Assembly: GCA_035303885.1 (NCBI GenBank) | Contig: DATGRE010000098.1 | Span: 1 to 5,332 of the forward strand | Reading direction: 5' to 3' | Source of the DNA: Zeimonas sp035303885 | GTDB lineage: Bacteria; Pseudomonadota; Gammaproteobacteria; Burkholderiales; Burkholderiaceae_E | DNA: 5,332 bases | Shown: positions 1 to 4,206 of the stretch, in pieces | How positions within the stretch are numbered: the first letter of the stretch is position 1 | Layout: the number at the start of each line of letters is the position of its first letter | Position numbers and translations under genes: made by a program | Notes under the pieces: generated by a model | The model's input: only the letters and a program-made list of their open reading frames with translations | Told to the model about the DNA's origin: nothing | Databases searched by the model: none

Positions 1-1
1 C

Positions 2-94
2 GCGCTCGAGATGGAACAGGGCTGGTTCGCCCGACGCGGACTGCAGCCCGGCGCGCGCCTGCGCCAGCCGGAACTCTTCGGCGCGATCCGCTGA
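2..94 (+). CDS. 3' end of an unrecognised gene (partial)
   Basis: An open frame enters from the left edge and ends at a TGA at 92-94, leaving about 30 residues. The visible C-terminus includes EMEQGWFARRGLQPGARL and ends in LFGAIR. Composition resembles a soluble protein: no membrane segment, mixed charged and hydrophobic residues. Third codon positions are almost all G or C, as expected for a real gene in this genome. I do not recognise the family. The opposite strand is also open here, with an ATG at 110-108 running off the left edge, but that start has no ribosome binding site and its third-position GC is slightly lower. I therefore prefer the plus strand, with limited confidence. The gene would converge on the leftward gene ending at 292. 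Confidence 0.45.
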   Translation, partial: ALEMEQGWFARRGLQPGARLRQPELFGAIR

Positions 95-291
95 GCGCCG
101 ATCGAGCATGCCGAGCGTCGGCGGTGCGCATGCGGGGCGCCGGCCGAGCGCAGTGAAATGCGCAGCGGCGGCCCGCAAAGCCGCAACGGCGAGCGCGCGC
201 GAGCCACGACGACGGATGTAAGAAAAACCGACGCCGCGCGCACACACGAGCGGGCCCGGTGCAGGGCACCGGGCCCGAGCAGAACGTCGGA
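95..291. other. Intergenic stretch with no convincing gene
   Basis: Between the stop at 94 and the stop of the small membrane gene at 292 I find no frame with a credible start and ribosome binding site. The stretch holds two small hairpins, GCCGA-GCG-TCGGC at 110-122 and GCGCA-GTGAAA-TGCGC at 148-163. It also holds the strong 12-bp hairpin at 251-277, listed separately. The two small hairpins lack T-tracts, so they are at best weak terminators for the upstream gene. Confidence 0.6.
251..277 (-). terminator. Perfect 12-bp hairpin downstream of the GlsB-like gene
   Basis: CGGGCCCGGTGC (251-262) is followed by the 3-base loop AGG and then by its exact reverse complement (266-277). On the minus strand this hairpin starts 14 bases after the stop codon of the GlsB-like gene, where a terminator is expected. 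No U-tract follows directly (the next minus-strand bases are CTCGTGTG). It could therefore be a U-less terminator, an RNA 3'-end stabiliser, or a Rho-associated structure. Confidence 0.45.
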
Positions 292-549
292 TCAGGCTTC
301 GCGTCTTCGCGTCACGAGCCCGTAGATCCAGAGCACGATGAGTGCACCGATCACCGAGGCGATGAGTCCGGCACCCTCGCCCGGCTGGCTGTACCAGCCG
401 ACCGCCTGGCCGATCCAGGTCGCCACGAAGGCGCCGACGACGCCGAGGATCATCGTCATGATGATGCCGCCTCCTTGGCGTCCCGGCATCATCCACTTGG
501 CGATCGCCCCGGCGATCAGTCCGATGATCAGGGTCCAGAGCCAGCTCAT
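292..549 (-). CDS. GlsB/YeaQ/YmgE-type small inner-membrane protein
   Basis: This encodes an 85-residue, glycine-rich, very hydrophobic protein with three predicted membrane segments, at about residues 3-17, 29-51 and 60-79. The first two are joined by a short PGRQGGG loop, and the protein ends in a basic RRREA tail. Layout, size and the AGAIAKWMMPGRQGG region match the GlsB/YeaQ/YmgE family, often annotated as transglycosylase-associated. Members are linked to general or acid stress, but their molecular role is unclear, and the transglycosylase name does not imply enzyme activity. I chose the ATG at 549, giving MSWLWTL, because AGGAG lies 8 bases upstream. The GTG two codons earlier is only 2 bases from that AGGAG. 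The gene lies downstream of sodB on the same strand, across a gap of 137 bases containing a hairpin, so separate transcription is likely. Confidence 0.88.
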   Translation of the reverse strand: MSWLWTLIIGLIAGAIAKWMMPGRQGGGIIMTMILGVVGAFVATWIGQAVGWYSQPGEGAGLIASVIGALIVLWIYGLVTRRREA

Positions 550-557
550 GGTCACCG

Positions 558-562
558 CTCCT
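558..562 (-). promoter_or_regulatory. Ribosome binding site of the GlsB-like gene
   Basis: Minus-strand AGGAG ends 8 bases before the ATG at 549. This spacing favours that ATG over the in-frame GTG at 555, which would leave only 2 bases. Confidence 0.7.
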
Positions 563-660
563 GTGTTGTTGGGATCCGCAAGTCAACGACGCAGGCAAGG
601 CGCATGCCCGAAGCCGCCGCGAAGGCGCCGGCAGGCGGGCCCGTGACCCCTCGGAGCGGG

Positions 661-678
661 CGGCCGGGGGACCGGCCG
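661..678 (-). terminator. GC hairpin just after sodB
   Basis: CGGCCGG (661-667), a 4-base loop and CCGGCCG (672-678) form a perfect 7-bp stem. It starts 8 bases past the sodB stop codon on the minus strand. The position suits a terminator. No U-tract follows (minus-strand CCCGCTCC), so efficiency and even function are uncertain. Confidence 0.35.
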
Positions 679-686
679 AAGCGGGA

Positions 687-1268
687 TCAGCCGAAATTCT
701 TCGTCGCGAAGTCCCAGTTCACCAGGTGCGCGAGGAAGGTCTCGATGAACTTCGGGCGCGCGTTCCGATAGTCGATGTAGTACGCGTGCTCCCAGACGTC
801 GAGCGTCAGCAGCGGGACGTCGCTGGTCGTGAGCGGCGTGCCGGCGTTGCTCGTGTTGACCACGTCGAGCGACCCGTCGGGCTTCTTCACGAGCCAGGTC
901 CATCCGGAGCCGAAATTCGTCGCGGCGCTCTTCGAGAAGGTCTCGCGGAACGCGTCGAACGAACCCCACTTGCGCGAGATGGCATCGGCGAGCGGACCCG
1001 ACGGCTGCCCGCCCCCGCCCGGCTTCATGCACGACCAGAAGAACGTGTGGTTCCAGACCTGCGCAGCGTTGTTGAAGATGCCTCCCGAGGACTTCCGGAT
1101 GATGTCCTCGAGGCTCATGTTCTCGAACTCGGTGCCCTTGATCAGGTTGTTGAGGTTCGTGACGTACGCCTGGTGATGCTTCCCGTAGTGATACTCGAAC
1201 GTCTCCTTCGAGATGTGCGGCGCGAGGGCATCCATCGCGTAGGGAAGAGGGGGTAGCTGATGCTCCAT
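687..1268 (-). CDS. sodB: Superoxide dismutase, iron type
   Basis: This cytoplasmic enzyme converts superoxide to hydrogen peroxide and oxygen. The 193-residue product starts MEHQLPPLPYAMDALAPHIS and has the usual family length. The four metal ligands are visible: His27 in HYGKHHQAY, His74 in NNAAQVWNHTFFW, and Asp157 and His161 in DVWEHAYYIDYRNARP. Gln70 just before the second ligand, with Ala142 in NAGTPLTT, is the pattern of iron rather than manganese enzymes. The N-terminal helical domain (about 1-85) and C-terminal domain (about 90-193) are both complete. There is no signal peptide. I chose this start because AAGGAG sits 7 bases upstream and the N-terminus matches E. coli SodB as I recall it; an in-frame ATG at 1334 adds 22 arginine-rich residues unlike the family. 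The gene follows xseA by 81 bp, so it may be cotranscribed. I see no clear promoter or Fur-like site in that gap. Confidence 0.97.
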   Translation of the reverse strand: MEHQLPPLPYAMDALAPHISKETFEYHYGKHHQAYVTNLNNLIKGTEFENMSLEDIIRKSSGGIFNNAAQVWNHTFFWSCMKPGGGGQPSGPLADAISRKWGSFDAFRETFSKSAATNFGSGWTWLVKKPDGSLDVVNTSNAGTPLTTSDVPLLTLDVWEHAYYIDYRNARPKFIETFLAHLVNWDFATKNFG

Positions 1269-1275
1269 GCGGGTT

Positions 1276-1281
1276 CTCCTT
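1276..1281 (-). promoter_or_regulatory. Ribosome binding site fixing the sodB start
   Basis: Minus-strand AAGGAG lies 7 bases before the ATG at 1268. It is the strongest ribosome binding site in the window and rules out the longer reading from 1334. Confidence 0.85.
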
Positions 1282-1349
1282 GTAGTTCGTTCGGATCGGG
1301 CGCGAGCGCGGAGTCGGATCACGCGCGGGCGCACGGGTGATCTCCGATT

Positions 1350-2786
1350 CTAGGCCGATGACGATGGCCCCGCAGCCGGAGGTCCACTCGCGGGCGATCC
1401 GCTGTCGATCGATCGATCGCCGTCGTCGGACGGCGGCGTCTCGCGCATGCTCGACTGCACGGCCACGTCGAGCCGCCCGTCGCGCAACGTGACGCGCAGC
1501 GCGTCGCCGCGTGCGGTCGATTCGACCGACGCGACGACGTGACCGGCCGCGTCGTGCACGATCGCGTACCCGCGCTCGAGCACCGCGCGCGGGCTGACGA
1601 GCTCGAGCGCCGCGGCGGCGCGCGCCGTGCGCTCGTCGAGCCGCGCGAGCCGATCGGCGGTCGCGCGCTGCAGCGCCCGCGCCGCGTGCGCCAGCCGCTG
1701 CTCGGCGACGTCGGTGCGCGGCGCACGCAGCGCCGCGCACAGCCGCTCGAGCCGCATCGCACGCTGCTGCAGCGAGAGCCTTCCGAACGCGACGATGCGC
1801 TGCGACAGCGTGTGCAGGCGATGCGAACGCAGCTGCCACTGCTCGGACGGCGAGCGCAGCAGCCGCGCGGCGGTGTCCAGGCGCTGCTCGATCGTTTCGA
1901 TTCGGCGCCACCAGGCGCGCTCGAGACGCGCCGCCGTCCGCAGCACCCGCTCGGCGAGCTCGCGACGATCGGGCACGGCGCGCGCGGCGGCGCCGGTGGG
2001 CGTGGGCGCGCGCTCGTCGGCGACGAAATCGGCGATCGTGAAGTCGGTTTCGTGCCCGACCCCGCTGATGACGGGAATCGGCGATGCGGCGATCGCGCGG
2101 GCGAGCGCCTCGTCGTTGAACGCCCACAGGTCCTCGATCGATCCGCCGCCGCGCACGAGCAGCAGCACGTCGCACTCGCGTCGCCGCGCCGCCGCGCGCA
2201 GCGCGGCGACGAGCGCCGCCGGTGCGTCGGCGCCCTGCACCGGCGCGGGGTAGAGGACGACGGCGACGCCCGGCGCACGACGGCGCAGCGTCGTCAGGAC
2301 GTCGCGCAACGCCGCCGCACGGGGCGAGGTGATCACGCCCACCGTCCGCGGGAACGCGGGCAGCGGGCGCTTGCGCGCGGCGTCGAACAGCCCCTCGGCC
2401 TGCAGCTTCTCCTTGAGCTTCACGAAGCGCTGGAAGAGGTCGCCCGCACCCGCCGGCCGCATCGCCTCGACGGTGAGCTGGAAGTCGCCGCGCGGCTCGT
2501 ACAGCGTGACGAGGGCCCGCGCCTCCACGCGGTCGCCGTTGCGCGGGACGAAGGTCAAGAACTGCGCCCGGCCGCGGAACATGACGGCGCGCACCTGCGC
2601 GCCGGCGTCCTTCAGCGTGAAGTACCAGTGGCCGCTCGCCGCCCGGGTGGCGTTCGAGATCTCGCCACACACCCACACCGGCGGGACGCTGCGCTGCAAC
2701 AGGCCAGCAACGGCGCGGTTCAGCTGGGAGACCGTCAGGATTTCCCGCGCCGCTGCTTCGTTTGCAGGCGCAAAACGAGCACTCAT
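1350..2786 (-). CDS. xseA: Exodeoxyribonuclease VII large subunit
   Basis: XseA is the catalytic subunit of exonuclease VII, which with several copies of XseB degrades single-stranded DNA to short oligonucleotides during repair. The 478-residue product has an N-terminal OB-fold-like DNA-binding domain (about 16-115; LTVSQLN, VWVCGEISN, SGHWYFTLKD, LYEPRGDFQ). A catalytic domain follows with GVITSPRAAALRD (Asp162), RGGGSIEDLWAFNDE (from Arg212) and VISGVGHETDFTIADFVADERAPTP (His245, Asp248). By alignment from memory, these four residues correspond to E. coli D155, R205, H238 and D241. Next comes a long arginine- and alanine-rich coiled-coil region (about 270-410), then the conserved SPRAVLERGYAIV. 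The last 25 or so residues are a serine/proline-rich tail. I chose the start MSARFAPANE because it sits just before the conserved N-terminus and has GGAAAGG 3 bases upstream. An ATG at 2951 would add 55 residues unlike the family. No xseB gene is in the window. Confidence 0.97.
   Translation of the reverse strand: MSARFAPANEAAAREILTVSQLNRAVAGLLQRSVPPVWVCGEISNATRAASGHWYFTLKDAGAQVRAVMFRGRAQFLTFVPRNGDRVEARALVTLYEPRGDFQLTVEAMRPAGAGDLFQRFVKLKEKLQAEGLFDAARKRPLPAFPRTVGVITSPRAAALRDVLTTLRRRAPGVAVVLYPAPVQGADAPAALVAALRAAARRRECDVLLLVRGGGSIEDLWAFNDEALARAIAASPIPVISGVGHETDFTIADFVADERAPTPTGAAARAVPDRRELAERVLRTAARLERAWWRRIETIEQRLDTAARLLRSPSEQWQLRSHRLHTLSQRIVAFGRLSLQQRAMRLERLCAALRAPRTDVAEQRLAHAARALQRATADRLARLDERTARAAAALELVSPRAVLERGYAIVHDAAGHVVASVESTARGDALRVTLRDGRLDVAVQSSMRETPPSDDGDRSIDSGSPASGPPAAGPSSSA
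1405..1419. repeat. TCGA tetranucleotide repeat in the xseA tail
   Basis: Three full TCGA units plus TCG lie within the codons for the low-complexity C-terminal tail of XseA, about 65 bases before the stop. A change of one unit would shift the frame only for the last 20 or so residues, outside the conserved domains. Confidence 0.6.
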
Positions 2787-2805
2787 GCGCCTTTCCGGGC
2801 CAAAC

Positions 2806-2814
2806 CTATCCACA
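2806..2814 (+). promoter_or_regulatory. DnaA-box-like nonamer CTATCCACA
   Basis: It differs from the DnaA box TTATCCACA at the first base only. It lies 19 bases upstream of the xseA start codon, inside the probable 5' leader. A single near-match can occur by chance, so a function is not established. Confidence 0.3.
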
Positions 2815-2968
2815 CGCCGCGCCGATTCGAAATTCGGACGGAACGTGCCTGCCACATCGCGGTCGTGCTCGTCAACTGATTGATTTCGCTTGACATTCCG
2901 ATTCAACCGTGGGAAAGCGCGCGGGCACGTCGCTTGATTTCCGCACGGCACGCCCCGCGGCGGCCATC

Positions 2969-2989
2969 TTGTTCACAGAGTTGTCCCCA
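2969..2989 (+). promoter_or_regulatory. Tandem pair of degenerate DnaA-box-like nonamers
   Basis: TTGTTCACA (2969-2977) and TTGTCCCCA (2981-2989) are separated by GAG, giving a 12-base period. Against TTATNCACA the first has one mismatch and the second two. The pair resembles the TTATCCACA-GAG-TTATCCACA arrangement seen near DnaA-bound regions, but in decayed form. No AT-rich unwinding element or dnaA gene is nearby, so a replication origin is unlikely. Confidence 0.25.
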
Positions 2990-3001
2990 GGCGGCGCACA
3001 T

Positions 3002-3043
3002 CCCGGCCGCGGGCCGGCCGGGGCGCCGGGCCGCCGGGCGCCG
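3002..3043. repeat. G/C-only block with 8-base direct repeat
   Basis: The 42 bases are exclusively G and C. GGGCGCCG occurs at 3021-3028 and again at 3036-3043, a 15-base period. CCCGGCC (3002-3008) can pair with GGCCGGG (3016-3022), and the self-complementary GGCGCC cores can pair with each other. It lies about 110-150 bases before exbB and could form structure in a leader RNA if transcription starts upstream. No function is assigned. Confidence 0.5.
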
Positions 3044-3078
3044 TCGCCGTTGCGTGCACCGCCGTTCGACGGATGCAC

Positions 3079-3108
3079 TTGCTGGGCGGTGGAAAAAAAA
3101 CCGACAAT
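3079..3108 (+). promoter_or_regulatory. Weak candidate sigma-70 promoter for the exbB operon
   Basis: TTGCTG (3079-3084) and GACAAT (3103-3108) are separated by 18 bases that contain the A8 tract at 3093-3100. The match to TTGACA is 3 of 6 and to TATAAT 4 of 6. The position, about 40 bases before the start codon, is suitable. It is the best candidate I see but is weak. Confidence 0.25.
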
Positions 3109-3137
3109 TGCGTGCCTTTTCGGCGTCATCGGTACCC

Positions 3138-3141
3138 GGAG
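3138..3141 (+). promoter_or_regulatory. Ribosome binding site supporting a TTG start of exbB
   Basis: GGAG at 3138-3141 precedes the TTG at 3149 by 7 bases, an ideal spacing. No ATG or GTG lies near the conserved N-terminus, so this site decides the start. Confidence 0.75.
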
Positions 3142-3148
3142 AAACGTC

Positions 3149-3754
3149 TTGCTGTCCCTGATCCAGGCGGCCGGTTGGCCCGTGTGGTTTCTCATTGTCG
3201 CCTCGATCGCCGCCGTCGCGCTGATCATCGAGCGTTTCCTGTCGCTGAAGCGGTCGCGCGTGCTGCCGCCGGGGCTGCTCGACGAGGTGCTCGGCCTGCG
3301 CCGCACGCAATCGATCACCCCCGACATGCTCAACCGCCTGTCGGTGAACTCGCCGCTCGGACGCGTGCTGGCGAGCGGCCTGCGCCACGAGAGCGCCGGC
3401 CGCGAGCTGATGAAGGAGGCGATGGAGGAGACCGGACGCGCCGTCGCGCACCAGCTCGAGCGCTACCTGTCGGCGCTCGGCACGATCGCCACCGTCGCGC
3501 CGCTGCTGGGCCTGTTCGGCACGGTCGTGGGAATGATCGAGATCTTCGGCGCCCAGGCGCCCGGTGGAACCAACCCGCAGCAGCTCGCGCACGGCATCTC
3601 GGTGGCGCTGTACAACACCGCGCTCGGCATCCTGATCGCCATCCCGGCGATGATCGCCTACCGGCATTTCCGCGCGCGCGTCGACGCGTTCCTCGTGGAA
3701 ATGGAGCAGCAGTCGCTGCGGCTGGTCGATCACCTGCGCGCCGCGCAGCGATGA
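3149..3754 (+). CDS. exbB: MotA/TolQ/ExbB-family proton channel protein
   Basis: This inner-membrane subunit forms, with ExbD, a channel that uses the proton gradient to drive work in the cell envelope. The 201-residue product has three membrane segments: about 11-31 (ending in the typical ERF, Glu28-Arg29), 112-133 (IATVAPLLGLFGTVVGMIEIF) and 146-171 (GISVALYNTALGILIAIPAMIAY). A cytoplasmic loop lies between the first two. Thr125 and Thr157 match the conserved pore threonines. I chose the TTG start because it gives MLSLIQAAGWPVW, the family's usual N-terminus and length, with GGAG 7 bases upstream. The ATG at 2909 would add 80 residues unlike the family. The position where E. coli ExbB and TolQ carry a TM3 glutamate (GIAEAL) is valine here. 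exbD overlaps the stop codon. The symbol denotes family membership; TolQ-like or other specificity cannot be decided. Confidence 0.92.
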   Translation: MLSLIQAAGWPVWFLIVASIAAVALIIERFLSLKRSRVLPPGLLDEVLGLRRTQSITPDMLNRLSVNSPLGRVLASGLRHESAGRELMKEAMEETGRAVAHQLERYLSALGTIATVAPLLGLFGTVVGMIEIFGAQAPGGTNPQQLAHGISVALYNTALGILIAIPAMIAYRHFRARVDAFLVEMEQQSLRLVDHLRAAQR

Positions 3755-4200
3755 ATTTCCGCCGCGGACTCCGGCGCGACGAGCCGGAAATCAACTTCGT
3801 CCCGCTGATCGACGTGCTGCTGGTGGTGCTGATCTTCCTGATGGTCACGACCACCTACTCGAAGTTCACCGAGCTGCAGGTCGACCTGCCCAACGCGGCC
3901 GGCGAGAGCGCCACCGAGCGACCGAGCGAGATCGACATCGGCGTCTCGGCCGACGGGCAGTTCCGGCTGCTGAGCGAGCATGGCGCGCAGCTCGTGCCGC
4001 GCGACGGCCTGCCGGCCGAGCTGCGCCGGATCGCCACCGATCGCAAGGAGCCGGTGCTCGTCGTGCACGCCGACGCGGCGGCGCGCCACCAGGACGTGAT
4101 CGCCGTGCTTTCCGCGGCACGCGAAGCCGGTGTCGCGAAAGTCACCTTCGCCGCACAGACCGACGCCGCGACGGCCGCGCCGACGCGCAGCGCGCGCTAG
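3751..4200 (+). CDS. exbD: ExbD/TolR-family biopolymer transport protein
   Basis: This is the partner of the preceding channel protein: a single-pass membrane protein whose transmembrane aspartate carries protons and whose periplasmic domain contacts the envelope. The 149 residues begin with a short basic cytoplasmic segment (MNFRRGLRRDEPEIN). One membrane helix follows at about 17-35 (FVPLIDVLLVVLIFLMVTT), with Asp21 matching Asp25 of E. coli ExbD. The periplasmic domain spans about 36-137 and contains LVVHADAAARHQDVIAVLSAAREAGVAKVTF, the typical end of the ExbD fold. The last residues are a low-complexity A/T/R tail. The ATG overlaps the exbB stop as ATGA and lacks a clear ribosome binding site, which points to translational coupling. 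TolR is an alternative name; no tolA, tolB, pal or tonB is in view to settle the role. Confidence 0.93.
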   Translation: MNFRRGLRRDEPEINFVPLIDVLLVVLIFLMVTTTYSKFTELQVDLPNAAGESATERPSEIDIGVSADGQFRLLSEHGAQLVPRDGLPAELRRIATDRKEPVLVVHADAAARHQDVIAVLSAAREAGVAKVTFAAQTDAATAAPTRSAR

Positions 4201-4206
4201 AAGGCC

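Larger units (their letters stand above)
2787..3148. other. Divergent intergenic region between xseA and exbB
   Basis: This 362-base region should contain the promoters of the leftward xseA and the rightward exbB operon. It holds DnaA-box-like nonamers at 2806-2814, 2969-2977 and 2981-2989, an almost pure G/C block at 3002-3043 and an A8 tract at 3093-3100. A weak candidate promoter for exbB lies at 3079-3108. Open frames cross it on both strands. They are N-terminal extensions or shadows of the flanking genes, with no family resemblance and no ribosome binding site of their own. Confidence 0.7.

Noticed and set aside
581..586. Minus-strand TTGACT as a -35 element for the GlsB-like gene
   Set aside because: The matching -10 would fall on the ribosome binding site, leaving no leader, and no TATAAT-like sequence is present.
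1269..1334. N-terminal extension of sodB from an ATG at 1334
   Set aside because: The added 22 residues are arginine-rich and unlike the family. The ATG at 1268 has AAGGAG at a 7-base spacing and restores the standard length.
1418..1435. Hairpin CGCCGTC-GTCG-GACGGCG as a terminator of xseA
   Set aside because: It lies inside the xseA coding sequence, about 65 bases before the stop, and has no T-tract.
583..2676. 697-residue minus-strand open frame covering xseA and part of sodB
   Set aside because: Very arginine- and alanine-rich shadow of xseA and sodB in another frame. It has no domain resemblance, while both real genes have complete conserved motifs.
2870..2875. Minus-strand TTGACG as a -35 element for xseA
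   Set aside because: The bases at the -10 distance read GCAGGC, which does not resemble TATAAT.
1539..2879. 446-residue plus-strand open frame opposite xseA
   Set aside because: Antisense shadow of a well-supported gene, caused by the lack of stop codons in GC-rich DNA; no recognisable motif.
2890..2895. Perfect TTGACA on the plus strand as a -35 element for exbB
   Set aside because: No sequence resembling TATAAT lies 16-18 bases downstream (the bases there read GTGGGAAAGC), and exbB starts over 250 bases away.
2787..2951. N-terminal extension of xseA from an ATG at 2951
   Set aside because: It adds 55 residues before the conserved N-terminus and would occupy the divergent promoter region; the start at 2786 fits the family.
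2806..2989. Chromosomal replication origin
   Set aside because: The DnaA-box-like sites are degenerate and few, there is no AT-rich unwinding region, and none of the usual origin neighbours (dnaA, dnaN, rpmH) is present.
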